Below, in pieces: positions 11,725-23,960 of a DNA stretch of 64,000 nt (positions within the stretch are counted from its first letter, which is position 1; each line of letters opens with the position of its first letter). The stretch comes from Serilophus lunatus (lineage: Eukaryota; Chordata; Aves; Passeriformes; Eurylaimidae): assembly GCA_013399895.1 (NCBI GenBank), contig VXBA01000665.1:682001-746000 (forward strand), written 5' to 3'. The position numbers were made by a program, and so were the translations under genes. A model generated the notes under the pieces. That model had not been told where the DNA came from, made no database searches, and saw nothing but the letters and a program-made list of their open reading frames with translations.

Positions 11725-14700
11725 CGTGAGATGCTAGGTCTAAGAGAAAATGGTGCTTTTAGGCAACCCAATTTTCAACCAAAAATTCCTTCACAGACAA
11801 TATGGATGTCTTTTTGCTTCTCTTCCTCCCCTTTTCCTCTCCTACCCAGTTAAAACTTGTAAAAAGTGTGGAATCTTGCACTTTGCTGACATGTGGTGTA
11901 GTAGGGACTATGCAAAGCAGACAATTTCCATCCACAGAGGGACTGACTGCTTAGGTCTGAGAATAAAGGGAAAAAGATCTCTCAGCTTTGATGTGGAATG
12001 TGTTGTTTAACCAACTAATAACAGAATATTGTTTGCTCTCTGACTTTCGAGGAGGTATATGCTATTTTTCACAAAGGATACAATCTTTCCATGGCAGCCT
12101 GGAAGAGTTGTTGATTAACTTCACCTGTCTGGACTCTACAGATCTGCCACCTATGATGGCATGTGAAAATAGGAATTCCCTCACCCTTATTCCTTTTTAC
12201 AGGTTTATATATTGTCCCAAGGAGAAGTTATAGATTACCATTGAATGGATTGAATGTATTTTTTTTCTGTGACCTTGGGATGTAAACTGAAGAACTATCA
12301 GGGGAATAAAGAAAAAATTAAACCCAAATTGTCAGTAGGTGTATCCACCAGATGGTGATGTTCTACCAAGTTATTTGCACATTGATCTTGCAGTAAAAAT
12401 CTCGTCATTTAAGGCAATTCTGATTACTTCTGAAATTTCAGATGAGAGAGTCTTCTTGTTGCTTCACTGATAATTAGGTTCAGAAAGATTATGTTTCTGC
12501 CTGTGCTGAAGTGTCTACCCTGTTTGTGTCCAGCACAATGGACATGTTGAGGAAGTGGTAAGAAAAATCTGTAGCTTCTACCGTATTCAAACAAGACACA
12601 TGATGGCATGTTGGAAGCCAGGTTTACGTGGCTGTTTTGCTGTTGTGGAGGACCATGGGTCTGACAGCTTCGTTTATCATTTAGGGTGTTTATTTCTGTG
12701 AGAAAGCAAGCACCAGAATGAGAAGGGTCAGAGGAGGGCTTGTACTGCTGTATTGTTCCATGGCTTCTCTTTCCATAGCCTGGAGGATGTGGATGAATGC
12801 CAAAGGTTTGGTTTGCTGGGTGGGGCCTCATCTGCATCTCAAGCTGGAAAGGAACAGATCTGCTGCATTCACCCTCCCTTTTCCTTGGCTGCTTGTTGAG
12901 CTGATCACCCCTCAGGAAAACTGTGTTATGGAAAGTTGCACAATTTAAAGTCTAGCTTTTCCATCTCGGTATACAATCAACATTACTGCAGCTTTTGCAC
13001 GTGCACTGCAGCCACTCAGATGGAAAGAGCTTCTGTATTAAAAATTGTTAGTTATTGATTTGGTTTGAGGGGTAACTGCTAGCAAAATTGGATCCTTCAA
13101 AAGTCTTCACCAATTTTACCTATCAGAGTAAAAGATTCTCGGAAAACACAAAGGAAAAACTCGTTATTACTTAAAGAAAACAAACCCAAACCAAACAATG
13201 AAGTCAAACCACTATTTTACGAAATGGCAATTTCAAATAAGGGTTTCAGTAAAAATTATTTCTCTTAATAATTTCTGAATTGTGAAGATGGTCTGCTTTT
13301 TATGGCAGCAGGGCCCTAGCTTGTGAGGGTTCCAGTTTAGGGCAGGTCTCATGGTGGAAACACTGATACTTTTGGTGCCAATATTGTTCAGACATCCAGA
13401 TTAAATTCTGTTTCTTGTCACACACTTCTTGATAGAAGTGGATCTTTTGGCGTCACAGTGCCTTTGGAAGGAAATGGGATGATTTTCCTTTTTCTCTCCA
13501 GGATTATATTAATTCTGTGCTGTGGGTGCAGGCCACCACCCTCAGTCCCATTCTCTTCATTCTCTTCAGTTCAGTACCAGTTCTCTTCATGTCTTTTGAC
13601 TCCTTGTTCTTAGTCAGGACAGCTGGGACTGATTTTTGTGTGGTTGCATCAACACTACATGCACAAATGTGGTAGTTTCTCTCTACTCCTTACTACACTA
13701 GCTGCTTTTGTAGAGGTCATCTGTATATGCTGAGAGTTTAATGAATTTGACTTTCTTTTGAAACTCAAAAGGCAAACAATTGCCTCTCTTTCCAGTATGC
13801 ATTGGTCACTTTTTTTTATTACTTTGGTTGCCTGTGTTTCCTCATTTCATTCTGTACTGCCATTTGTTGAGGCTGAAAACCAGCTCAGTTTTCTGGTATT
13901 GGTCTTTTGAGTTCAACATGCCTTTGACTGAGAATTTTTAATGGTGTAGCTTTGCAAGTAGCCCTATCAATGAAATAGATCAAGATACTTGAACTGGACT
14001 GTACCAGCTAGGGAAAGCTTTCACCTAGACCTGTCTTTTGGACTGCACAAGTCCACAAATGGCTTGCTCGTTGAATTGGTTTTCTTCTGTGGCCATGTCT
14101 TCTATGGACAGTACTGAAAATTCAGAAAAGTGTAAGAGAGCCTATGTGAGTTTTCCAAGTTCTGTAACATTTGTTGGGAAATCACTGAGGAACTTGTAAA
14201 ATCTGAAAAACCCAACAGATATTCTGATGCACTCTTGCTACGTGTAGGTGGATGGCACTGTGCTTGCCCTATGCAAGCTGAGAGTGTGTCACCAATTTCT
14301 TCTGCTGCACACATGGAGTGTTTGAGTGCTGGCCAGAAATGTCTGTACATTCTTTGGGATTCTTCAGTATTTGCCTTCAGGTATTTAGTTTGGTTGTATA
14401 CTTTGATAAGAAGTGTGATCAAAACCAAGTTGTTCTGTAAGCAGCTGACCTCTTTATTATGGATTGTGTCTAATGGTTGGATTCCCTTCTGTCTAGTGCC
14501 AGTGAAGTTCTGACAGTAGCTTTTCCCATTGGTAAGACAGCATTCATCTGTGGAGATTTTCTCTCGTCTAGTAAGAATTTAGTTCACACAGTTGAACATT
14601 GGTCTCCTCTAACCAGCCATTCATTTTAATGAAATGTATAGAAATATTATAACTTTGAAACCATTGCCCTTCTATCAAATCTGACTGAGATTTGACAAAC

Positions 14701-17700
14701 TTCTGTATGAAAGAAGAGGAGAAGCTGACAGATAAGAAGTCACACTATGATTGTGTAATCTTGTTTCCTATGAAACTAGCCTAACAGAGAAGCATTAGAT
14801 GGCTAATCTTCAAACCTGTTCCAGACAGGGGAATCTTGCAAATGAAACGGTGCTTGTAATGTCATACAGACTTATCTTTGTGAAACGTATGCTGGTTTGG
14901 CACCTAGACTTTAGTGAAACTGCCCAACTAAATTGTTAGTGGGAGCTGTGCCATCTGAACAGATGGGCATGTGTAGGCAGTCAGTAGTCATGTTTGTTCT
15001 TCATTTATGGGAATTTAGACCAGGATTTGAAATAACATGAAGCATAAAAAGAAAAATGCTTGTGTAGGTTATCCTCAGGTTTACACCCGAACTAGGTATC
15101 CTTGCCCTGTTGCAGAGGGAACGTTCTCTCAGTAGGCTCGTCTAGGACAGGACATCTGACAGAAATAGTTTTTGGCGCAGATAACTTAGCCCAAATCAAT
15201 ATTCAGATTTTTCAATTTGTTCTCTCTTACCAATCCAGACCATGTTTTTGCTTTTGAATCCTTTTAACGACTTTCCCATATCTGTCGTGTTCATTTCCAG
15301 CTTCCTTGCAGTTATAACTGAGTGATTCCAGCTGTGCCTGGATCTCTGCTTATTTTTTTTCCACATCATCTTTGTGCCCATTTGCTGGGGTAAAGTTACT
15401 TTTCAAAGCACGTGGGTATGTACACAAATTGCCATGAGGCAGGCTAGGTTGGAACCTACAGTGTGTCAGCTGCACCCCAATAACTACCCAAATGCATTCT
15501 CTTCCTGTCTGTAAATACAAGTAATACAAGTAATTTTCCTCCAAATTCTTACCCTTTTAAGTGTGTGAATTACTGAGCATGGTCAGGCACAGAAGTAGTT
15601 ACTGAGTAGTAGATAACTATGTATAACTGTACAGTAACTTCCATGCCCATTCTATCTAAACTTTCTTTAAAATATTTATCCACCACCTTCAGTATAGCAC
15701 CTGGTGAGTTTGTTTCATCTATGCAAAGGTTTTAGACAGAATGTCAAACTGGTCAGATTTTTGTCACTTTCCATCTAGATATAAGTAATATAAGAAAATC
15801 TTTACATGCACACCTGGCCCTACTGAAAGAACACATGTTCTGCAATAATGTTAGATAATAGCAGAGTTGAGTGATGAAATTTTGAGCCTGGCCTTTCATC
15901 TGTTCGTGCTGTGGGGTATTACTTTGAATGTCTGCTCTAAGCGTTCTGTCTTATTTAGATTAATTCTTATGAGACAGGGACCGTGTCTATTCTTCTCCCT
16001 GCCATAACCTCAGTTACCTTGATGGCACTCTAGAAATAGTAAATAATTTAAGGCCAATACTGCTGAGAGATCGGCCACATATGGAGTGTTTCTGCCTCAT
16101 TTGACTCAGAGGAAATTCCATGCAGGAAGTCAAAGAGGTGGCTAAGGTCAGAGTTGGGGTTTACAGAGTTTCTGGCAACTTTCTTAGGCACATGTTTAAA
16201 TAAATGTTTTTCAGATTCCAGAGGAAACCAACAGGCAATATGCATCACCTGCCACACACCTACATGTGTGTAGAGACCTTTTCTCAGATACTGCTTTCCA
16301 CGCTTATTTTTGTGTCTGCTTGTTGGGAATTTTTCTCTAATTTATGGGAAATCATGCTAGACTAGGGGATAACCACATGTTTTGTGACTTAAAGGAGACA
16401 TACATAAAAATGCTTTTCTTGATTCCTTGCTAATAAATGAATGGATGCAAACTTACAATAGTGCAGTACAACAAGTAATGGGAGGGGAGAAGAGCCCAGA
16501 TGTCCAGAACAGGGTAGTCTGAGCAGTCAGTCAACAGCTTTAATCATTTGCTAGGCAGGAACAACTTGAGAGCTGCCAGGATAACTGCCTGTGGATCTCA
16601 CCAAAGAGCCAAATACCCTGGCTGAGACTATAATATACAGACTGGCACCTGAACTCTCTGATTGTCATCAGTCCATGAGCATGAAAGAGGAGGAAGTGGA
16701 TAATGGTAATGGAAATGCTCACTGCAGCATTTTGCATTTAATTATTTCAAATATTAAAAAAATTTCCAACTATTGAGAAAATAATTAAGCATAGTTTTTG
16801 AGAGGGCAAAGGCATTGCTATCAAAAAATTGGAAGACTCCTTTTAAGGGATTGTGGTTTAAATGTCAGAATATTGTTTCCTTTGCTTAGATGTTTCACTC
16901 CACATTGCACTCCTACTACTCAGTTAGGCACCAAAATAATTTCCATTTATTCTCATGGCTAAGTCATTGCTTTTTGTATGGAGAGAGGTGTAATACAGCC
17001 AAAAACTTTGGATGTGTGTGACTACACCTCAGTTTTCTCTTACGTGCACTGAGATGCTCTTGTGTTACATGCTGATGATCTCTCACAAACTTTTCCCTTT
17101 TGTGAGAAGTCTTGTATGATGTGAAAGCCAGCAGCCTTAATGTGATATGAGAGGAATCAGCTCTACCCTGCATATTTACCTTCTCCTGCGTTATAAAGTA
17201 GATTATGTTATATTAGCGACTAGGATGCCTACCCATTGAGCTCCCATGAAGTAATGTTAAAATATCTGAACCTTGGTGTCCCTGTATTCTCCTAGGGATC
17301 ATACCTGGACACATGTGACACCCTTTACTAGTTTCAACTGAGAACCTGAAAAAGGCTGACCAAGAAAAGGGCATAACCCACCTTTCCAAAAAGCTGATCT
17401 AGGCTTGTCCGGTTTGCTATTTTATGCTTCTGTCACGGGACATTTTCTAAAGCTGCACAGAGGTTTCTGATTCTGCTTGGCCATTCCTGGCCATAGGTGT
17501 AAGGGTTTATACATGCTGCTTTAACCAAGTGGGGAATGGTGATGCTTTTTCTATCTGAGGGCCTGGTGTTCTGTCTTTTGTGATACAAATACAAATATTT
17601 TTTTTAATTTCCTTCTAATGTCTGTAAACATTATACTGCAATTTCTTCCTAAGAAGAAAAGGAAGAGAAATTGAGCAGCTGCAGACTCTAACACTGCTGC

Positions 17701-20700
17701 ACTACTGTGCAATCTGCTACTTAAAGATGTAGGGATAGACCTCCTCTATATGAGTTAGTTCACAGAGATGTAGTAACTCCTTTTCTCTAATGCTATCTCT
17801 TTTTTTTTTAGCCTTCTTTTTTCCTGAAATGAAAGAGGTGGTAGCTGTGATTAGTAAGTTTTTGAGATAAATACCTTGGTTTTGTTATGGCCGCAGGGGA
17901 TAAGTATGAAAAACAGTCACAGCATGGTACAGAAGAAGCATTGAAAGGATCACTAGAATAATTTTCTGAATGACTCTCTGTTATTGAATGTTTTACCTAA
18001 AAAATAATGTAGCTCTTGCATTAATATTTGGTTTACATTGTGTTTTTTCAAAACTATTTGTGTTTTGTTTAATGTTTATATTTTCAAAAGTACACAGTTT
18101 GGGTGGTGCAGGCTTACTAGGTTCAACAAGCAGAGCAGTATAGAAGATAAAGTTTTGTCAGTTCAAGAAGAGAATGGCCTCTTACCTCTCTGAATTCCAT
18201 AAAGGCCAAAAATGTTTAATGTTTAATATTTAAATACCTTCTCTTTCTAGAGAGTAAGGTCTTTTTCAGCTTAAAGTTAGCACTTATATCACAAGACACT
18301 ACTAATGAGCTGTAGAGATTTTTCACCTCTCTGTCCACAATATAAGAAGATAAGAAAAAATTTACTGAGACAAGAGATTCAGTTCCTCCTCTGATATCCC
18401 CCATAATAGGGAGGTATGGATGGTTAAGAAATAAGCACAAAATAATGTTTAATACTAATTAGACTGTATATATATGTAATAGATATAATACTTAACATAG
18501 AAATAAGCAGTAATAGATGACTGAGAAATTAACACAAAAACAGGTCAGTCTAAGTAGAATATTTCTTCTCTGTATCTTCTCCATTCCTTTTGTACTGTAG
18601 CTTAGGGACCTCTTGAACCCAAGTTACATGCAGTTGTTCAGGTTTAATGTCCTTAATACTTTTCTCTTTTGCTAATTTGTTTGATCTGAAATCCAGAGCA
18701 TCCTTGTGCATTGAGTTCCTGGGCTATTTAAGCAGTAGGTAGACATCAGTTTCTTTTTAATTCTGCCTAGTTTATTAGGGAATAATATTTGTTCCTGTTA
18801 AATGGAAAGTTCTGGCAATGTCAATCTGATCAGCCAGTCAGACCATCTGGAGTACTTTACCTTAGTTTATAAACTCTTCATGAGTGAGAACACCTTTTGT
18901 ATCTCCAATACTTGGGTCAATTAGTAAGAGCTTTTGCAGTAGACTGCTAAATTAGTCTCATATTTGGGGTTGGAAAGTAATTTTCTCCTATGTCAGATTA
19001 ACTGGGATGGTGCAGGGTACTTTGCCTTCTTTCTCAATCAGGAGGAGAATATCCTATACTATATATAATAATGTATATTTATTATAATAAATATTTTCAC
19101 TGAGGAAATTCCACGCTATTCTAAGGTCCTATGAGATTGAATCTCCTACTCTTTTCCTTTGTAATAATGCTGTTAAAGCTGCATGGGTTTTGTTAAGTTT
19201 CAGACAGGAAGATGAGAAGACAAGATGAGCTCAGCAAAAAGATGCTTATGTTCATGGATTCTTCTGAATTAAGTTTCTATGGTGTTATTACCTACCACTG
19301 TGAAGGCCTGGATCCAGTGACACAGGTATTCTAGATTTCTAATAAAACCTATTCCAGATTTTAAAAATCTCATTATTATGTATTTTTCATCTTGGCAGCC
19401 CCAGGAAATATTCACCTTTGCTCTTTGGATTGTTAAATGTTTCTTCGTGCCCTTAGCTCTGACTGCAGCTTTTCAGGAACAAAGACTCCAGTCCATTGTT
19501 GTTCTGTACTGGCTTCTGCCAAACTACTCCAAAACTTTGGCCACTGTATTTCCCTAGACAGCTGTTCATCTTTCAACTTCTAAAAGGCTTCTATCAAATC
19601 TGTCTCCACAGACTAGGAAAGCAATTAATTCTGTACTAAGCACCACTGCTAGCCTGCTGTCCTTTTCTATCTCAGAGGTTAGGAAGATTTTACCCTCTGA
19701 TTATGGGATTCAGCTTGGGGAAACTGCAGATTCTTTGATCCAGGTGAAATCTGACTTGAAGACTTGAGCACAACCTGCATTTTTAGTGGTGGCTGACCAA
19801 GAGATCAGATTTCATGCTCAGAGATACATCAAAATTCTTTGTCACATAAAAAATACAATATAAATCCACTGCATCAAAGTGTCATGGAAGAGTAAAGTAG
19901 TGGAAGATTTCCTTATCTTGGTCCAACTGGATCCTCTTCTGCTTCTTGAAGTAGAATGTGATCTGTGTAGGCAGAGCTTGACTTGTAGGAAATAAACTTT
20001 TGTTTTACTGTCTCCAAGCTCAATGTTTCTGCTTGATTACCTGGAGTTCAACTCATAACAGCAGTCCTGTGGTCAGAAGCCTGAAAAAGCAGTATTCCTG
20101 TCTTTCCTGACTAGAAAAGTACTGGCATTTCCCTCCTCCCCCTCATCCTGTTAGGACAGATTAAGTTAACAATGGTGAGATATTTGTAGTAACCTTTTAA
20201 GTTTTGAGAATAGAATATACTCAGAGCATGTTTCAAGCTTTTCTCTGCCAAAAAAGAAACTTTCTTTTTATATTGAATGAAAGTTCAAATTTTCTCAAAA
20301 TAGCAGATTTTAAGGAACTGGAGCAACAATAACAACAAAAACCCCTAAATAAGCAGATAATACCTAATATCTTAATTGGTGCAAAATCATAAGGTTTTTC
20401 AGTATCTCTTGGGCTTTTTTTTTAGTTCTCAGAAAGAACAACAAATGCCAAATCTATAATTCTCAGAATGGGAAAAGGAGCATCCATGGAGTGAGATGGC
20501 AGGTGTGGTGTTTGGTTTAGAAATGAGGGACTGGGATGTATAACAAGGGCAGTGATTCAAAGAATAGGTCAGGATAAAGGAGACAATGAGCATATTTGTT
20601 TCGTTAACTATGACAATTTAAGCCCTTTTCAGGTGGGGAGGAAGTTGGCATTATATTCCTTACCTCTAAGAAGTTTAATTTTGTCCTGGCTAGTGTTAGC

Positions 20701-20994
20701 AATGCTGTGCTACCATAACAAGCAATAGTTGAGAGAGTCCATTTTTCACATGCTACCTCTGAGACTCCTTAATACATCATGGGAAGTTCTACTTGGAGTT
20801 CTGCCAGCTTCCCTTGGCATAAATACTGACACAAATGCATGGCACTAGGAAGTCTGCTGGGAGGAAAGGCTGTGGCAGTGCAAAACTGCTGCAATATCTC
20901 TTACACCAAAGGCTGTTCCAAGAGGTCACTGCAAAACAAAAGGCAGGCAGTTTTAAAGTTGGGCAAGCATGAGTTGCAGGTGTGCTGAATGCAA
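11725..20994. other. Unique AT-rich DNA, no gene recognised
   Basis: No repeat family is seen in this 9.3 kb. Around 12.4-12.95 kb base composition is locally richer in G+C and carries a 137-codon minus-strand frame (12424-12837) with no recognisable domain. A purine-rich minus-strand frame at 15.2-15.5 kb is listed separately. A 12-bp A/T-rich stretch near 16750 and short T runs are the only simple sequence. Confidence 0.55.
15227..15544 (-). other. Coding-like minus-strand frame with one internal stop, unidentified
   Basis: Reading the minus strand from 15544 gives 64 codons, a TAA at 15350-15352, and then 40 more open codons in the same frame to a TAA at 15227-15229. The second part is hydrophilic and heptad-like (it starts AEIQAQLESL and contains EHDRYGKVVKRIQKQ) and is followed by a sequence matching a splice donor (G then GTAAGA). 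The region between the two parts is A-rich and would make a poor acceptor. It could be a decayed coding segment or chance, since purine-rich DNA gives such peptides easily. I cannot name a family. Confidence 0.12.
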
Positions 20995-21640
20995 AAATAT
21001 TTGAGGTTGGAAGGGACCTCTGGACATCATCTTGTACAAACCACCTGTAAAAGCAGCCGTAACTATTGGAAGCTGTTTAGCGTTATGTTCAGGAGAATTC
21101 TGAATATCTATAAGAATGGAGACTCCACAGTCTACCTTGACAACCTGTTCCAGTGCTCAGTCACCCTCACAATAAAAAAAGTGTTTCCTGAGGCAACATT
21201 CATGCCTGTTGCCTTTTGTCCTGTCACTGGACACCACTGACACTTCTTTATACTCTCGCTTATATATTTGTATTTATGAAATCCCCTCTGAGCATTCTCT
21301 TCCACAGACAGTGGAAGACAGTTCCAGCTGTCTTTCCTCAAATGAGAAATGCTCCAGTGCCTTCATCATCTTTGTGTTCTTTCACTTGACTCCTTCCAGT
21401 ATCTGTGTTCTTCTTTTACTGAGAAGCACAGAAATACACACAACATTCAGGTGTGGCCTTTCCAGTGCAGAACAGAGAGGAAGGGTCATATTCCTCTTAA
21501 TACTGGCAACATTCCTCCTGACTGAGTGAAGAAACTGCTGCAAGGGCATGTTGTTGGCTTATGTTCAACTTGGCATCAACCAGGACTACCAGGTGCTTTT
21601 CTGCAAAGTCGCTTGTCCCCTGGCATGTATTGGTGTATTC
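20995..21640 (-). mobile_element. CR1 LINE fragment (minus), ORF2 C-terminus and 3' tail
   Basis: On the minus strand this reads through 'tttgcagaaaagcacctggtagtcctgg' (near 21610), 'gaaaggccacacctgaatg', the C-terminal block EHWNRLSR then TVESPFL (about 21130-21170), and ends with 'agaggtcccttccaacctcaaatat' at about 20995. Several frameshifts and stops are present. The exact 5' limit is unclear; homology is clear to about 21630. It lies immediately beside a second CR1 fragment in the same orientation (21701-21827). Confidence 0.93.
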
Positions 21641-21700
21641 CTTGCTGACAGTGCTCTGCTGGAACACCTGAGTTCTCATCAGTCTATTTATCCTGCCTGA

Positions 21701-21827
21701 TCACGGTATCACAGTATCAACAAGGTTGGAAGAGGCCTTAAAGATCATCAAGTCCAACCTATAATCTAACAGCCCATCATCTAAACCATGGCATCAAGTG
21801 CCTCATCCAGCCTACTCTTCAACACAA
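21701..21827 (-). mobile_element. CR1 LINE, short 3' tail fragment (minus)
   Basis: The plus-strand text 'tcacggtatcacagtatcaacaaggttggaagaggcc' followed by 'aagatcatcaagtccaacc' is the reverse complement of a CR1 3' end. About 125 bp remain, up to 'cctactcttcaacac'. Its 3' terminus abuts the 5' end of the CR1 at 20995-21640, so two CR1 3' ends lie head to tail about 60 bp apart or less. The tail sequence differs from its neighbour's, so this is not a local duplication. Confidence 0.93.
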
Positions 21828-23117
21828 ATTTTTTTTTTTAGGCTTCTAATAGCATCTTTCACCTGACCTTTGGATTTTCTAGAGTGGCTGACCAGCCTTG
21901 CAGCCAATGCTCAAGACATCTGGAGTCCAGAGCCAGTGGAGGGTGCAGGAGCAGGCTGCCTTGATCACGCTGTGACTGGCTCATCTGTTCTGATAAAAGA
22001 AGGGCTATGGAGAGGAAAGGTGGCACAACTTTCATGCCTTTAAGTCCATCTCATTGTCCTTTGTCTCCCCTGCCCTTAAATATACTCCTTCTTACATTTC
22101 AACATTTCGTTTCAACCTGAGAGAGACGCAGCAATGATATGAGCTTCTCTTATCCTGTGGCTTTGTCGGAGGGAGTCGAAATTCTCTTCTCAATGCACTT
22201 CCTTTAATAAAATGCCTCCATTTCTGGAGACAGTGCTTTAATGGTCTTTATAGCCCTTTTTACCTTTTCTGGATAAGGCACTTGGCAGATATTCCCATTG
22301 AATCCTGAATCTTGGGCCTATGAATGCCCTGGATTATTTTGCAATGACTAGGGGACACAACAGAAACAAGATGAATGTGTCTTCAACTCAGTTGCCAAGA
22401 AGAGAAACTTTGCTCAGGACAAGTAGAAAATACAGTCTTTAAGAAAAGCAAGACTAATGAAGGAGGTCATGACATGGAAACATGAGTCAACTTTTGCAAC
22501 ATAGCACAAAATGGGGCTTTGCAATGATGCAATCTGAGAATGGTTTTGTACAGTCTACTTGGAGATTTTGATAGAAATTCTCGTGCTAAATCAGACAGAG
22601 GGAATTTGAATCTGAGTCTAGCAGAGACCTAGACTTGAGGTCGTCAGAGGTAACAAAAGTCCAGTCCAGGTTTTATATCAAATTGTTTGCAAAAGGCAAA
22701 GCAAGAAGAAGAGCCTGTGTTGTGATTGTTAATATCAGATCTATATTCTGGAGAATCATCCAGCAAGATAAATTAGATCTGGATCAGTCACAAGCACCCA
22801 AGTGTATTTCTGTCTATTTAATCAGAACATGGTGTTAGATTTATGGCATCTTTCTTAGTTTTACACTGATTTTATGATGCTTGTAGAATGGCAGGCAAAA
22901 TCCAATCCATAATAAAACCTGTTAATACAAGTGTTTTTAAATACAAACCAGAGTGAGTTTAAGCTCTTATATAAGATGTGTAGATACAGCATTTTTTATC
23001 TGGTTATTTACAAATACTTAAATTATATTTATTGTCTCATATAACTACAGTATGTTTTTTTTCCAAAACAAAGATCTTACTGACAGACCTGTGAGTTGTA
23101 CTACATGCATTTATGGT

Positions 23118-23134
23118 AAAAAAAAAAAAAAAAA
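23118..23134. repeat. Poly-A tract (17)
   Basis: A homopolymer A run followed by GGG. No retrocopy is recognisable upstream of it. Confidence 0.85.
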
Positions 23135-23301
23135 GGGAATCTCTTGGTACCTTTTTGCTGGCTATGTGGAGGCAGGAAGTCCTGTTCACAGGACTGGATG
23201 CAGGCATGCAAATGGAAAACTCACTGCAATATCCCAACTAGTGCTAGGTTTACTACAACAGTCAGACTGAACTAAGAGGGCTCAGTCATCATAGCTGTAC
23301 C

Positions 23302-23351
23302 TTGCTACTAAGATGCCCTATTAAGGCATCTTGCTACTATTAAGATGCCCT
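23302..23351. repeat. Compound direct and inverted repeat
   Basis: A near-identical unit (TTGCTACTA, optional TT, AAGATGCCCT) occurs at 23302-23319 and again at 23331-23351. Between and overlapping them, AAGATGCC at 23309-23316 pairs perfectly with GGCATCTT at 23325-23332, giving a possible 8-bp stem. It looks like a small local duplication with partial inversion, as left by template switching or slippage during repair. Confidence 0.8.
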
Positions 23352-23809
23352 GCTCCAAAGAGTGGTTATCATGGTTATACAAAATGTCTTAACCATAGGA
23401 AGCATCTTGGCTGTGGTATTTAGTTCTCCCTACTACTGCTGTCTGGCTTGTCCTCAACCCCCTGCCCTTTCTTTTCTGCCTTCTGTTTTGACATTTATGG
23501 CTTAAAAGGTCCCTTTTATGACACTGTCATACAGTCATAATTTAGAAAACAACTAAAAGCAATGTCTTAAGCAGGTTGATGTTGGTGCAGGTCACTCAAG
23601 TCCCACAGTAGCAGTAGTAGTTCCTTGTGCAGTCTGCCTTTCTCACCAGGGAGGTTGTCAGTAAAAAACTGCATTTCCTGCCTCTGTTTGCTGTTCTTTT
23701 GCCTTACCTTTAGGTGTGTGCTTTTCTTGTTTTGTTTTCAAGGAAGCAACACTGAACTTTAACAGCAATTCCCACCTATGTCAAGTGTTGCTAAAAGGAC
23801 AGTTCTTAC

Positions 23810-23863
23810 CATCTTTAATATCATCTGAAAGATTACCAGGACTGCTTTTCTTTAAAAATATCT
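23810..23863 (-). other. Candidate 54-nt exon (minus), unidentified
   Basis: On the minus strand a long pyrimidine tract ending 'ccctttacttacag' is followed by 54 nt and then a donor ATG/GTAAGA. Only one of three frames is open. It enters and leaves in phase 1, so the segment could be skipped without changing the frame, and it reads IFLKKSSPGNLSDDIKD. I do not recognise the peptide. Splice signals this good also occur by chance at this scale, and no partner exon is established. Confidence 0.15.
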
Positions 23864-23944
23864 CTGTAAGTAAAGGGCAGAGGAATAAGGGGTAGTTACT
23901 ATAAAAGCATGAGTTAATACTTCAAAATCTCACTTTTTTGACTG

Positions 23945-23960
23945 TTTTTTTTTTTTTTTT
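23945..23960. repeat. Poly-T tract (16)
   Basis: A simple homopolymer T run; no flanking retroelement is visible. Confidence 0.85.

Noticed and set aside
12765..12830. Possible EGF-like exon start (reading LEDVDECQ after 'tttccatag')
   Set aside because: The cysteine spacing of a calcium-binding EGF domain does not follow, and there is no matching donor.
12424..12837. 137-codon minus-strand frame, the longest outside repeats
   Set aside because: No recognisable domain, start context or splice structure, and composition is ordinary. A frame of this length is not surprising in a locally G+C-richer 500-bp stretch.
14102..14428. 108-codon minus-strand frame
   Set aside because: No domain is recognisable, and an overlapping opposite frame is equally open.
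18185..18253. Minus-strand exon-like segment with strong donor GAG/GTAAGA
   Set aside because: All three frames contain stops, so it can at best be non-coding; no other support.
23709..23755. Minus-strand exon-like segment reading VASLKTKQEKHTPK
   Set aside because: It lies only about 55 bp from the stronger 23810-23863 candidate, too close for an intron between them, and its acceptor is weak.
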